A DNA stretch of 64,000 bases, from NCBI RefSeq assembly GCF_003319185.1, contig NZ_QOHJ01000004.1:186001-250000 (forward strand), written 5' to 3'. A model generated the notes under the pieces. It searched no databases, was not told where the DNA came from, and worked only from the letters and a program-made list of their open reading frames with translations. This DNA is from Blastococcus sp. TF02A-30. Its GTDB lineage: Bacteria; Actinomycetota; Actinomycetes; Mycobacteriales; Geodermatophilaceae. How positions within the stretch are numbered: position 1 is the stretch's first letter; each line of letters opens with the position of its first letter. The translations under genes and the position numbers were made by a program. This document shows positions 54,359 to 63,914 of this stretch, in pieces.

Positions 54359-57075
54359 GGGAGCGGTCCGACCTGCACCCGCACGTCCAGCGCCCGCGCC
54401 CCGCCGGGCGTGACGACCAGCGGGTTGACGTCCAGCTCCCGCACCTCCGGGAGCGCGTCGGCCAGCCAGGCGACCCGGCGCAGGCAGTCGCCGACGGCAC
54501 CGGTGGCCAGCGTGCGCCCGTGGGCGGTGCCGAACAGTCCGGTGCCCCGGAGCATCTCCTCGACGTCCGCGTCCGTCACCGGGGCGAGGCGGTGCACCCG
54601 GTGGCCGAGGGCGTCGGTGGCCCGCCCACCGGGCCCGAGCAGCACCACCGCCCCCGCGGCGGCGTCGCGGACGGCGCCGACGAGCAGTTCGTCGCCCGCC
54701 TCGGCCAGCGGCTGCACCACGGCGCCCAGCCACGCCTCTCCCGCCCGCTCCTGCCACCCGGTCACGGTGGCGGCCACCTCCGCCGGGTCGGAGACCGGCA
54801 GCCGCAGGAGCCCGGCGTCGCCCTTGTGCACGACGCCCCGCACCGTCCCCTTGACCGCGACCGGACCGCCCAGGGCCGCGGCGGCGGCCGCCGCGTCCGC
54901 CGGCGTGGGCGCCCACGTGGCCGGGACGACCGGCAGGGCGGCGGCCGCGCACAGCGCCCCCACCTCGTACGGCAGCAGCCAGTCGCCCCCGGGCGCCCGC
55001 GCGAGCACCGCCGCGACCACCGCGCGGGCGGCCACGACGTCGACCCCCTCCGGCGGCACCGCGCCGCACCCCGGGCGCCGCAGCCAGGCGGCCCGGCGCC
55101 AGGCCACGGCCAGGGCGCGGGCGGCGAGCGCCGGCTCGGTCACCGAGGGGACGAAGCGATCCGATCCCGGCTCCAGCGGCAGCCGGCACAGCGGGTCCGC
55201 CCCGGCGAACCGGACGTCGACCACCGGGGCGGGGTCCCGGGCGGCCGCGACTGCGCCCGCGACCGCCGGCCCGGGATCGCTGACCCCGGTCGGCGCGGTG
55301 ACCGTGAGGACGGCGCCCACCCGCCGGTCCTCGAGCAGCTCGCGCAGCGCCGCGGCGAAGGCGTCGGCCGGCACCGCGGCCCCCGTGTCCACCGGGTTGG
55401 CGGTGCTGGCCAGCGGGGGCAGCACCGCCTCCAGCCGCGCCCGCAGGTCCTCGGGCAGCGGTTCCAGCGGCAGCCCCTCGGCGGCGCAGGCATCGGCGGC
55501 GAGCACCCCGCCCCCGCCCAGGTTGGTGAGCACCACGACGGTCCCCGGTCGCGGCAGCGGCTGGCCCTGCAGCAGGGCCACCGCGGCGCTGAGCGTGCCG
55601 AGCTCGCCCACGCCCTGGATGCCCGCGGCGGCGTAGGCGGCCTCGCGGACGGCGTGCGGGGTGGCCGACCGCGCGGTGTGCGAGGCGGCGGCGCGGGCCC
55701 CGGCGGCCGAGGTACCCGGCTCCAGGGCGAGCACGGGCATGCGCCGGGCCAGGTGCTCCGCGGTGCGGGCCAGCCCCCGGAGGTCGGGCTCGGACTCGGC
55801 GTAGAGCACCACCAGCCGGGTGCCCGGGTCCTCGTCGAACCAGGCGAGCAGGTCGCGGGCCCCCACGTCGTGCGCGTCGCCGATCGCGGCCACCGCGGAC
55901 ACGCCCAGCCCGATCCGCTGCCAGGCGGCGAGCGCGGCCAGCACCACCCCGCCGGACTGCGCCACCAGGCCGAGGTCGCCGGTCGGCGGGGTGCGGCCGG
56001 CGAAGGTCGCGTCGAGGAGGGCGGGGGCGCCGGGCGCGGCGACGCCCACGCTGTTGGGGCCCACCATCCGCATGCCGTACCGGTCCACGAGCGCCCGCAC
56101 CCGGCCGGCCAGCCCCGGCACGGCGGGGAAACCCCCGGAGAGCACCACCAGCCCGCGGACGCCGGCCCGACCGCACTCCTCCACGACCGCCTCGATGCCG
56201 ACCGCGGGGACGGCCAGGACGGCGAGGTCGACGGGGCCCGGGACGTCGGCCACCGACCGGTGGCACGGATACCCCTCCAGCTCGCCGGCCGACGGGTTGA
56301 CCGCGTGCACCGGGCCGGGGAAGCCGGCTGCCCGGAGGGACCGCAGCACCGAGCGGCCCACGGACCGCTCCCCCCGGCCGGCACCCACCACCACGACGCT
56401 GCCGGGGCGGAGCAGGGGCGCCAGGCCGGCCGCCGCCGCCGTCCGGAAGCGGGTCTCGCTGGCCGTCCAGTAGCGGTCGCCGGGCTCCAGGACCACCTCC
56501 AGGGAGACCCCGCCGCCGGCGCTGACCGTCTCCAGCGGCATGCCCAGGCCGGTGAGCACCTGCATCATCGGCCCGTTCTCCGCCAGGACGTAGGCCTGCA
56601 GCCGGCGCACCCCCCACCGCAGGGCCGTCGCGGCGAGCTCCTCGAGCAGCGCGGTGGCCACGCCCTCGTGCCGCTCCCCCGGGTCGACGACGGCGGCCAC
56701 CTCGGCCAGCTCCCCGCCGGCCGGCAGCAGCTGGACGGCGCCGACCAGGCGGCCGCGGACGCGGGCCCCGAGGGTGAGCCCGCCGTACGACGGGTCGAGC
56801 GTGCGGCGCACGTAGCCGGCCACGTCCCGCGGGTGCAGCGTGGCGAAGCGCAGGTAGCGGTCGCGGTCGGACAGGCGGGTGTGCAGCTCCACCAGCTCCG
56901 CCTCGTCGTCGGGGCCCAGCGCGGTGATCAGCGCCGGGACGCCGTCGCGCAGCAGCACCCGCGCCGGGCGGGGCGGCGTGCGGCGCGGCGCACCGGGCGC
57001 CGGGGCGTCCGCCGCAGGAGCCGCCGGAGGGGCCTCCGGGATCTCGGCACCGGGTCCGTCCTTGTCCTGCCTCAC
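54352..57075 (-). CDS. GNAT acetyltransferase fused to NDP-forming acyl-CoA synthetase (Pat-type)
   Basis: This is a 907-residue protein. Residues about 50-190 are a GNAT domain (acetyl-CoA loop RHEGVATALLEELA). A CoA-binding domain (VVVGAGRGERSVGRSVL), a succinyl-CoA-ligase-like domain (GLVAQSGGV; SHTARSAT where active synthetases have SHTG-type histidine loops) and an ATP-grasp domain (GPVAVKGTVRGVVHKGDAGLL) follow. The order GNAT then synthetase is that of the Streptomyces Pat enzymes, which acetylate and switch off acyl-CoA synthetases. GTG 57075 overlaps the stop of the acetate kinase gene. The context links it to acetyl-CoA/acetate control. Confidence 0.85.
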   Translation of the reverse strand: MRQDKDGPGAEIPEAPPAAPAADAPAPGAPRRTPPRPARVLLRDGVPALITALGPDDEAELVELHTRLSDRDRYLRFATLHPRDVAGYVRRTLDPSYGGLTLGARVRGRLVGAVQLLPAGGELAEVAAVVDPGERHEGVATALLEELAATALRWGVRRLQAYVLAENGPMMQVLTGLGMPLETVSAGGGVSLEVVLEPGDRYWTASETRFRTAAAAGLAPLLRPGSVVVVGAGRGERSVGRSVLRSLRAAGFPGPVHAVNPSAGELEGYPCHRSVADVPGPVDLAVLAVPAVGIEAVVEECGRAGVRGLVVLSGGFPAVPGLAGRVRALVDRYGMRMVGPNSVGVAAPGAPALLDATFAGRTPPTGDLGLVAQSGGVVLAALAAWQRIGLGVSAVAAIGDAHDVGARDLLAWFDEDPGTRLVVLYAESEPDLRGLARTAEHLARRMPVLALEPGTSAAGARAAASHTARSATPHAVREAAYAAAGIQGVGELGTLSAAVALLQGQPLPRPGTVVVLTNLGGGGVLAADACAAEGLPLEPLPEDLRARLEAVLPPLASTANPVDTGAAVPADAFAAALRELLEDRRVGAVLTVTAPTGVSDPGPAVAGAVAAARDPAPVVDVRFAGADPLCRLPLEPGSDRFVPSVTEPALAARALAVAWRRAAWLRRPGCGAVPPEGVDVVAARAVVAAVLARAPGGDWLLPYEVGALCAAAALPVVPATWAPTPADAAAAAAALGGPVAVKGTVRGVVHKGDAGLLRLPVSDPAEVAATVTGWQERAGEAWLGAVVQPLAEAGDELLVGAVRDAAAGAVVLLGPGGRATDALGHRVHRLAPVTDADVEEMLRGTGLFGTAHGRTLATGAVGDCLRRVAWLADALPEVRELDVNPLVVTPGGARALDVRVQVGPLPA

Positions 57076-58303
57076 CGGTCCGCCGCCGGGCTGCGCCGGT
57101 CCGACGGGCGGCCGCCGGAGCGCGGGCCGGGCGCCGGGCCGACCGCGCGGGCCAGGCGGTCCAGCACCGCCTCCTCGTCCACCGGCACCGCCAGCACCTC
57201 CAGGCCGGAGCCGGCGAGCTGCTCGCTGGGCGGCCCGGGCAGCCCCGCGGCCCCCGGCCGCAGCGGCAGGAGGCGCGCGCAGACGCGTTCCCGCAGTTCC
57301 GGGGACCCCGCCCCGAGCCCGCCGGTGAAGACCAGCCCCTCCCAGCGGTCCAGGGTGGTGACGGCGGCCGCGACGGCCATCGCCACCGAGCGCACGAGCA
57401 CCTGCACCGCGAGGTCGGCCGCGGCGTCGCCGGCGGAGAGCAGCGCCGCGACGTCGGTGCGGCCGCCGGAGATCCCGGCCACGCCCGAGCGGCGCTGGAG
57501 CAGCTGCCGCACCTCGGCGACCGAGCCGCCGTGCACCTCGACCAGGCGGAGCACCACCTCGGGGTCCAGGTCGCCGCTGCCGGTCAGCGAGACGACACCT
57601 CCGGCCGGGCTGACCGCCGCGGTCGTGGCCCGGGGCATGCCGCCCGACACCGCGGTCACGCTGCAGGCGTGCCCGAGGTGGACGACGACGGCGTCGCCCA
57701 GGCCGGGCAGCAGGTCGACCACGCTCTGCACGGCGAGCCCGTGCAGCCCCCAGCGGCGCAGCCCCTGCGCGCGGGCGTCCGGCGGCAGCGGCAGCAGCGT
57801 GGCCGCCGTCGGCAGCGCGGTGTGGAAGACGGTGTCGGGCACCAGGACGTGCCGGCCCCGGGCCAGCACGCCGCGGCGGCGTCCAGGACGGCGAGCTGGC
57901 GCGGCAGCTGCAGCGGGTCGGCGCGGGCCTCCTCGCGGAGGCGGGCCAGCAGCGGCGGGGTGGCCGGGCGGGCGGTCCGCAGCACGGCGCTGCCGTGCGC
58001 GACCCGGTGCGCGACGACGTCGGGGCGCAGGCCGTGGCGGTCCAGGACGGCCGCCACCTCCTGCACGGCCGCCGGCCACCCGCCGGGCAGCAGCGCGTGC
58101 TCGACGACGGGGCCCCCACCGGTCACCACGACCCGTGCCCGCTCGCCGTCCAGGCCGGTGATCTCCAGCGACAGCCGTCGCCCGGGGTCGCGGACGGCGG
58201 CCTTGAGCGATGCGGCTCCGGCGTTCAGGGACAGCACCACCGCCGGCCGCGCGGTGGCGCCGGCCCCACCCGGGTCGTCCACGGGGTGCAGCGCAGCGGT
58301 CAT
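57072..58303 (-). pseudogene. ackA: Acetate kinase-type gene with a one-base frameshift
   Basis: The N-terminal part, from ATG 58303 to about 57885, reads VVLSLNAGAASLKAA, the phosphate-binding start of the acetokinase family, up to RQLAVLDAAAA. The C-terminal part continues in another frame from about 57868 to 57072: HVLVPDTVFHTALP, GGMPRATTAAVSPAGG, ISGGRTDVAALL and FTGGLGAGSPELRERV, all family features. The two halves join exactly if one G is added in the GC-rich run at 57870-57880. This is either a real, very recent frameshift or a sequencing error; the intact downstream frame favours recent. Acetate kinase makes ATP from acetyl phosphate. Length restored would be about 410 residues. Confidence 0.75.
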
Positions 58304-58336
58304 GCCGTCACCGTGGCCCGGCCACCCCGCGGGCGA

Positions 58337-59272
58337 TCAGGGCCGAAGGACCCGTCCGCGCCGGTCCTGCGCCCGCACCACGGTGGTGCCCGCGGCGCCC
58401 GCCAGCACGGCGGCGGCGTCTGTCAGCGCCCCGATCGCCGCCGGCCGGCCCGTGGCGCGCGCGAACGCGGCGCAGGCGGCGAGCTTGGGCCCCATCGAGC
58501 CCGCCGGGAGCGGCAGCGCCGCGGCGTCGTCGTCGGTCAGCCGGCGGATCTCCGTCGCCCCGGGCGTGCCGAAGCCGCGCAGCACGGCAGGCACGTCGGT
58601 CAGGAGCAGCAGCCGGTCCGCGCCGAGCTCGCGGGCGAGCAGCGCAGCGGTGGCGTCCTTGTCGACGACCGCCTCCACGCCGCACAGCCGCCCGTCCCGC
58701 ACCGTCACCGGCACTCCCCCACCGCCGCCGCACACCACGACCGCGCCGCCGTCGACCAGCTGCCGGATCGGCCCCTGCTCCACGACCCGCAGCGGCTGCG
58801 GCGAGGCCACGACCCGGCGCCACGCGGCGCCGTCGGGTGCGATCCGCCAGCCGAGGCGGGCGGCGAGGTCCTCGGCGGTGCCGCGGTCGTAGCCGCGGCC
58901 CACGAACTTCGACGGCGCCGCGAAGCCCGGGTCGGCCGGGTCCACGACGGTCTGGGTGAGGACGCCCACCACCGGGCGCCGGACCCCGGCGTTGGCCAGC
59001 TCCTGGACGAGCCAGTAGCCGATCATGCCCTGCGTCTCGGCGCCGAGGACGTCGAGCGGGTAGGGCCCGGCCAGCGCGGGGTCGGCCTCGGACTCCAGGG
59101 CGAGCAGGCCGACCTGCGGCCCGTTGCCGTGGCAGACGACGAGCTCGTGGTCGGCGGCCAGCGGCGCCAGCGCCTCCGCGGCACGGCGGACGTGCCGGCG
59201 CTGCACCGCCTCGTCCGGTCGCTCGCCCCGCTCGAGCAGCGCGTTGCCGCCCAGGGCGACCAGGATCCGCAC
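58337..59272 (-). CDS. arcC: Carbamate kinase
   Basis: The 311-residue amino-acid-kinase-family enzyme has the signature VALGGNALL at the start, CHGNGPQVGLLAL, VVCGGGGGVPV, the VEAVVDKDATAALLA lysine motif and LLLTDVPAV. It transfers phosphate from carbamoyl phosphate to ADP, the ATP-forming last step of the arginine deiminase pathway. GTG 59272 starts one base after the ornithine carbamoyltransferase stop, so they are co-transcribed. Confidence 0.93.
   Translation of the reverse strand: MRILVALGGNALLERGERPDEAVQRRHVRRAAEALAPLAADHELVVCHGNGPQVGLLALESEADPALAGPYPLDVLGAETQGMIGYWLVQELANAGVRRPVVGVLTQTVVDPADPGFAAPSKFVGRGYDRGTAEDLAARLGWRIAPDGAAWRRVVASPQPLRVVEQGPIRQLVDGGAVVVCGGGGGVPVTVRDGRLCGVEAVVDKDATAALLARELGADRLLLLTDVPAVLRGFGTPGATEIRRLTDDDAAALPLPAGSMGPKLAACAAFARATGRPAAIGALTDAAAVLAGAAGTTVVRAQDRRGRVLRP
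58340..58353. promoter_or_regulatory. DosR-like box before the acetate kinase gene
   Basis: GGGCC GAAG GACCC lies 37 bp upstream of the ackA ATG, inside the 3' end of the carbamate kinase gene. The core matches other sites but the right half is imperfect, so this is a low-confidence site. Confidence 0.3.
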
Positions 59273-59273
59273 C

Positions 59274-60296
59274 TCAGCCCGCCAGGGCCTGGACGAGGAC
59301 CGCCTTGATGGTGTGCATCCGGTTCTCCGCCTGGTCGAACACCACCGACCGCTCGGACTCGAACACCTCGTCGCTCACCTCGACGCCGTCCAGCCCGTAG
59401 CGGTCGTGGATCTCCGCGCCCAGCACGGTGCGCCGGTCGTGCAGCGCCGGCAGGCAGTGCAGGAACCGGGCGTCGTCCCGTCCGGTCGCCGCCATCAGCG
59501 CGGAATCGACCCGGTAGGGCCGGAGCACCGGGACGCGGGCGTCCCACTCGGCCTGCGGCTCCCCCATGCTCACCCACACGTCGGTGTAGACGAACGCCGC
59601 CCCGGCGACTGCGGCGCGCGGGTCGTCGGTGACCAGCACCCGCGCCCCGCTGCGGCCGGCGAGGTCGCGCGCCGTGGCCACCACGTCCGCCGGCGGCTGC
59701 AGCACGGCCGGTGCGGCGACGCGGACGTCCATCCCCAGCAGCGCGCCGGTCACCAGCAGGGAGCGGGCGACGTTGCTGCGGCCGTCGCCGGTGTAGCAGA
59801 AGGCGATCTCCTCCACCGGGGCGCCGGCGTGCTCGGTCATGGTGAGCACGTCGGCCAGCATCTGGGTCGGGTGCCACTGGTCGGTCAGCCCGTTCCAGAC
59901 CGGGACGCCGGCGAAGTCGGCCAGCTCCTCGACGGTCTCCTGGGCGAAGCCGCGGAACTCGATGCCGTCGTAGAGCCGGCCGAGCACCCGGGCGGTGTCG
60001 CGCACCGACTCCTCCCGGCCGAGGTGGCTGCCCTCGGGCCCGAGGTAGGTGACGGCGGCGCCCTGGTCGGCCGCGGCCACCTCGAAGGCGCAGCGGGTGC
60101 GGGTGGAGTTCTTCTGGAAGACCAGCGCGATGCTGCGACCGGTCAGCCGCCGGGTCTCCCGGCCCTCGGCCTTGGCCCGCTTGAGCTGGGCGGCCAGGCC
60201 GACGAGGTCGAGGAAGGACCCCTTGTCCAGGTCCAGCTCCTTGGTCAGCGAGCCCGGGTGGCGGGCGGGGGCGCGGCGCTGCTGCACGGCGGTCAC
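59274..60296 (-). CDS. arcB: Ornithine carbamoyltransferase (catabolic context)
   Basis: The 340-residue enzyme has the carbamoyl-phosphate motif [10 protein letters not shown], the [16 protein letters not shown] segment and the ornithine loop HCLPALHD. In this operon it runs in the catabolic direction, splitting citrulline to ornithine and carbamoyl phosphate. The gene order with arginine deiminase and carbamate kinase supports arcB rather than biosynthetic argF. GTG 60296 overlaps the arginine deiminase stop by four bases. Confidence 0.92.
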   Translation of the reverse strand: MTAVQQRRAPARHPGSLTKELDLDKGSFLDLVGLAAQLKRAKAEGRETRRLTGRSIALVFQKNSTRTRCAFEVAAADQGAAVTYLGPEGSHLGREESVRDTARVLGRLYDGIEFRGFAQETVEELADFAGVPVWNGLTDQWHPTQMLADVLTMTEHAGAPVEEIAFCYTGDGRSNVARSLLVTGALLGMDVRVAAPAVLQPPADVVATARDLAGRSGARVLVTDDPRAAVAGAAFVYTDVWVSMGEPQAEWDARVPVLRPYRVDSALMAATGRDDARFLHCLPALHDRRTVLGAEIHDRYGLDGVEVSDEVFESERSVVFDQAENRMHTIKAVLVQALAG

Positions 60297-61546
60297 GCGA
60301 CGCCGTCCCGCTGGATCGGGCAGGTCATGCAGCGGGCGCCACCGCGACCCCGGCCGAGCTCGCTGCCCGGGATGGCCAGCACCTCGATACCGGCGTCGCG
60401 CAGCAGCGCGTTGGTCACCGTGTTCTGCTCGTAGCCGACCACGACGCCCGGCGCCACGGCGAGGAAGTTGTCCGCGTCGTTCCACTGCTCCCGCTGGGCG
60501 CTGCGCGCGTCCTCGTCGGCGGTGAGCACCCGGACCCGGTCGAGCTCCAGGGCCTCGGCGATGGTGGCGAACAGGTCCTCGCGCCGCTCGATGCGCAGAC
60601 CCGCGTCACCGCGGTCGAGCACCTCCTCCGGATCGGCCGGGGTGACCACCCAGGGCCGCAGCGAGGCCGCCTCGAGGTACGGGTACCGGACGAAGGTGTC
60701 CCGGTCGACCATGGTCAGCACGGTGTCCAGGTGCATCTGCGCGTGCGAGCGGGGCAGCTCGACGGCGATCACCTGCCGGGCGGCGCCGGCGGCGAACAGG
60801 GCGCGGGCGAGGATCTCCACCCCCATCGGCGTGGAGCGCTCCCCCATGCCGATCAGGACGACACCGGAGCCGAGCACGTGGATGTCCCCGCCCTCCAGCG
60901 TGGCCGGCTGGTGGTCGGCGTCGTCGTCCCCGTAGTAGGTGGGGAAGGTCGCCCCGGCGAACAGCGGGTGGAACCGGTAGACCGCGCGGCTGTGCACCGA
61001 CTCGCGGCGCCGCGCCGGCATGGCCATGGGGTTGACGGTCACGCCGGCGCCGATCCAGGCCGAGTTGTCGCGCTGGAACAGCGTGTTGGGCAGCGGGGGC
61101 AGGACGAAGTCGTCGAGGTCCATCGTCTGCCACCGCAGGCTGCCGACCCGCAGCGGCGACAGGTCGGCCCGGGTGATGCCGCCGACGAGCAGCTCGGCCA
61201 GGTCGCCGGGGCCGGTGTCGTCGGCCAGCGCGCGGACCGAGCGGGCCAGCGCGGGGCCCAGCGCCCGGTCGGTGACGACGCGGTCGAGCACGAAGGCCCG
61301 CGCCTCCGCCGACTTGAGCGTCTCGGCGAGCAGGTCGCCGAAGTGGTGGACGGTCACGCCGCGCGAGCGGAGGACGTCGGCGAAGACGTCGTGCTCCTCG
61401 CGGGCGCGCTCGGCCCAGAGGACGTCGTCGAAGAGCAGGTCGCGGCAGTTGGCCGGCGTGAGCCGGGACAGCTCGAGACCGGGACGGTGGACGATCGCCT
61501 GGCGCAGCACCCCGACCTCGGAGTGCACGCCCAGTGCCTGGGGCAT
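60293..61546 (-). CDS. arcA: Arginine deiminase
   Basis: The 417-residue guanidino-group-modifying enzyme carries the active-site features of arginine deiminase: [11 protein letters not shown] (Asp of the FxRD motif), [10 protein letters not shown], the catalytic histidine region [11 protein letters not shown] and the C-terminal nucleophile Cys406 in ARCMTCP. It converts arginine to citrulline and ammonia. The ATG at 61546 follows GAGAGGA. It is the second gene of the arc operon, 26 bp after the permease gene. Confidence 0.94.
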   Translation of the reverse strand: MPQALGVHSEVGVLRQAIVHRPGLELSRLTPANCRDLLFDDVLWAERAREEHDVFADVLRSRGVTVHHFGDLLAETLKSAEARAFVLDRVVTDRALGPALARSVRALADDTGPGDLAELLVGGITRADLSPLRVGSLRWQTMDLDDFVLPPLPNTLFQRDNSAWIGAGVTVNPMAMPARRRESVHSRAVYRFHPLFAGATFPTYYGDDDADHQPATLEGGDIHVLGSGVVLIGMGERSTPMGVEILARALFAAGAARQVIAVELPRSHAQMHLDTVLTMVDRDTFVRYPYLEAASLRPWVVTPADPEEVLDRGDAGLRIERREDLFATIAEALELDRVRVLTADEDARSAQREQWNDADNFLAVAPGVVVGYEQNTVTNALLRDAGIEVLAIPGSELGRGRGGARCMTCPIQRDGVA

Positions 61547-61572
61547 CTCGGTTTCCTCTCGGATCGGTCGGG

Positions 61573-63057
61573 TCAGCGCCGGCTGCCGTCGAGCGGCGCC
61601 GGGCGCTGCTCCGGGAGGGCGACGTCGGCGGGGAGCGGCCCGCCCAGGGTCAGCGGCAGCTGGTCGGGGACCGGCGGCGTCCCGGCCTCGGCGGCCGGGC
61701 CCTCGCCGTACTCGTGCCGCGCGGACTTCATCCAGATGTAGACGGGCACGCCGAGGAAGAGGCAGAAGACGCCGTAGTAGACGGCCTGGTAGCCGCTGCC
61801 GGCCAGTGCCCAGAAGGAGAAGACCAGGGCCAGCGCGCTGACCCCGAGGTCGCGCGCGAGCCGCGCCGGGCTGGTGCTGCGCCCGCGGGTGACCAGCCAG
61901 TACAGCTGGGCGGCCGCGCTGAACAGGTACGGGATGACCGCGGTGAGGACGCTCAGCAGGACGATCGTGGTGAAGACGGTGGCGAAGCTGGTGTAGCTGA
62001 CCACGGTGAGCGCGGAGGCCAGCAGCGTCGAGACGACGATGCCGAACGCGGGCACGCCGCGCCGGGTCCGGGCGAACTGGACCGGGAAGAGCCGGTCCTG
62101 CGCCGCGGCCAGCGGCATCTCCGCGACGATGAGGGTCCAGCCGATGAGCGCGCCCAGACCGGACACGATGGCCGCCACCGCGACGGCCTGGCCCGCCCAG
62201 GTGCCGCCGACGATGGCGTCGGCGGAGTCGGTGAAGGGGGCGGTCGAGTCCTGCAGCGCGGCGTTCGGCACGGTGCCGAAGACGGTGACCGTGCCGAGGA
62301 TGTACACGACGGCGCAGCCGATGGTGCCGAGGACGGTCGCCCGGCCGACGTTGCGGGTCGGGTCCGCCACCCGGCCGGCGGCGACGGAGGCGGTCTCGAT
62401 GCCCAGGTAGCTGAACAGCGCGATCGCCGACGCGGCGGAGATGGCCCCCCAGGCGGACATGCCCGAGCCGTTGAAGGCCCCGAAGTTGTCCACGTCCACG
62501 AAGAGCAGGCCGACGGTGGCCATGAGCAGCAGCGGCACGAACTTGAGGACCGTGGTCACCACCTGCAGCGCGCCGGTGTTGCGCAGCCCGGAGAGGTTGA
62601 CCGCGGCCGGGATCCAGAGGCCCACCAGCGCGATCACGATGGACCAGGCGGTGTCGTGCCCGGTGTTCCAGAAGACCTCCACGTAGCCGACCCAGGCCAC
62701 GACGATCGCCGCGTTGCCGGCCCACGCGGTGATCCAGTAGGACCAGGCGTTGAGGAACCCGGCGAACTCGCCGAACGCCTCCCGCGCGTAGACGTACGGA
62801 CCTCCCGAGCCGGGCAGCCGCCGGGACAGCGCCCCGAAGGTCAGCGCCAGGGCCAGCGCCCCGACCGTGACGAGGACGAAGGCGACGAGGCTGATCGGCC
62901 CGTACACCGCCAGCGCGGCCGGCAGGGCGAAGACCCCGGTGCCGATGACGGAGCCGACCACCAGGGCCGTCGCGGTGGGGAGGCCGAACCGGTGCTCGGC
63001 GGGCGGGGGCTCGGGCGAGGAGCCCGCGGCTGCCTCGAGCGTCGTGGAACGGGTCAT
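61573..63057 (-). CDS. APC-family amino acid permease, probable arginine/ornithine antiporter
   Basis: The 494-residue, 12-span permease has the APC start [30 protein letters not shown] and a middle [10 protein letters not shown]. Many actinobacterial arc operons carry an APC permease of this type for arginine-ornithine exchange (ArcD-like function). It is first in the operon, directly before arginine deiminase. The ATG follows AGGAG. Two DosR-like boxes lie in the promoter region (63132 and 63187). Exact substrates are inferred from context. Confidence 0.85.
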   Translation of the reverse strand: MTRSTTLEAAAGSSPEPPPAEHRFGLPTATALVVGSVIGTGVFALPAALAVYGPISLVAFVLVTVGALALALTFGALSRRLPGSGGPYVYAREAFGEFAGFLNAWSYWITAWAGNAAIVVAWVGYVEVFWNTGHDTAWSIVIALVGLWIPAAVNLSGLRNTGALQVVTTVLKFVPLLLMATVGLLFVDVDNFGAFNGSGMSAWGAISAASAIALFSYLGIETASVAAGRVADPTRNVGRATVLGTIGCAVVYILGTVTVFGTVPNAALQDSTAPFTDSADAIVGGTWAGQAVAVAAIVSGLGALIGWTLIVAEMPLAAAQDRLFPVQFARTRRGVPAFGIVVSTLLASALTVVSYTSFATVFTTIVLLSVLTAVIPYLFSAAAQLYWLVTRGRSTSPARLARDLGVSALALVFSFWALAGSGYQAVYYGVFCLFLGVPVYIWMKSARHEYGEGPAAEAGTPPVPDQLPLTLGGPLPADVALPEQRPAPLDGSRR

Positions 63058-63131
63058 GTCCGGTCTCCTGGGGTCGTGAGCTGCGCCGTCGCAGCCGGGA
63101 CGAGCCTGGCCGCGGGGACGTCGCGGCCCCA

Positions 63132-63145
63132 GGGACCAAGGTCGG
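63132..63145. promoter_or_regulatory. DosR-like box in the arc operon promoter
   Basis: GGGAC CAAG GTCGG, two mismatches in the right half, 75 bp upstream of the permease ATG. A loose GGGAC-type sequence at 63115 may be a second half. Confidence 0.5.
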
Positions 63146-63186
63146 GCAGCGGGATGACCCGCCGCCCCCCGCCGGGGTCCGCGCCC

Positions 63187-63200
63187 GGGACCTTCGGCCT
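63187..63200. promoter_or_regulatory. DosR-like box, distal site of the arc promoter
   Basis: GGGAC CTTC GGCCT; on the other strand this reads AGGCC GAAG GTCCC, the same form as the site at 23441. It is 130 bp upstream of the permease start. Confidence 0.5.
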
Positions 63201-63231
63201 CGCCCGTCCGTGCTCGCCTGCTCCGGACCGG

Positions 63232-63735
63232 TCAGCCGCCGTCGGTGCGGCGGGTGACGACCACCCGCCAGAAGATCTGCACGGCCGCGGCCAGCACCGC
63301 GGCGTTGAACAGCATCTGCACGCTCACCACCAGCCGGGCCAGCTGGCCGGCGGCGTGCACGTCGCCGTACCCGACCGTGGCCAGCATCGCCAGCGCGAAG
63401 TAGAGGGCGTCGGTCCGCGTCCGCAGCCCGACGAACTGCCCCTCGCCGCCGGTGGCCACCAGGTAGTCGGCGAGGGCGGAGACGACGATGCCGACGACCA
63501 GGGCGACCAGCAACCGGTCCAGCCGGACGGCTGCGGCGTCGGCGTGCGCGTCGCGGAGGACCTCCCGGGCGACGAACCACGCCGCCGCGGCCAGCACCGC
63601 GGCGGTGCCGACCGCGCGGAGCAGCGTGCCGGTCTCCGCCGCGGGTTCGCGGACCGGCACGAGGTAGTAGGCGACCAGCACGAGCCCCAGCACCACGACG
63701 GGTGCGGTGCGCCGCCGTCGCCGTGCCGGACCCAC
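63232..63735 (-). CDS. Two-pore-helix potassium channel family protein
   Basis: The 167-residue protein has hydrophobic segments near residues 12-28 and 40-60 and a C-terminal 2TM ion-channel unit with the selectivity filter TVGYGD ([13 protein letters not shown]) between the last helices. TVGYGD is diagnostic of potassium channels. No cytosolic regulatory domain follows. GTG 63735 is preceded by GGAGG about 10 bases upstream. A box pair lies 90 bp upstream. Potassium flow could offset the cation pumps of the island. Confidence 0.87.
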   Translation of the reverse strand: MGPARRRRRTAPVVVLGLVLVAYYLVPVREPAAETGTLLRAVGTAAVLAAAAWFVAREVLRDAHADAAAVRLDRLLVALVVGIVVSALADYLVATGGEGQFVGLRTRTDALYFALAMLATVGYGDVHAAGQLARLVVSVQMLFNAAVLAAAVQIFWRVVVTRRTDGG

Positions 63736-63824
63736 GATGGGCTGACCTCCTCCTCGGGCGCTGCTCTGCGCCAGCGAAGCCGCCCGGCCCCGGCCCCGCG
63801 ATGGCCGGAGGTACCGGGGCAGCA

Positions 63825-63857
63825 GGGGCCGACGTCCCCGGGCGGGACCTTCGACGG
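63825..63857. promoter_or_regulatory. DosR-like box pair, divergent
   Basis: GGGGC CGAC GTCCC at 63825-63838 and GGGAC CTTC GACGG at 63844-63857, starts 19 bp apart. The pair lies between the potassium channel gene (minus) and the lipoprotein gene (plus). Confidence 0.5.
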
Positions 63858-63914
63858 CCGCGCGCGCACCGTTCGGCCCGGGCGCCCGCCGGGTCGGCCC
63901 GCCACGGTGGGTGC

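Noticed and set aside
57072-58303. Two separate overlapping genes in place of one acetate kinase
   Set aside because: Each half alone lacks part of the acetokinase fold and the halves join by a single base, so one frameshifted gene is more likely.
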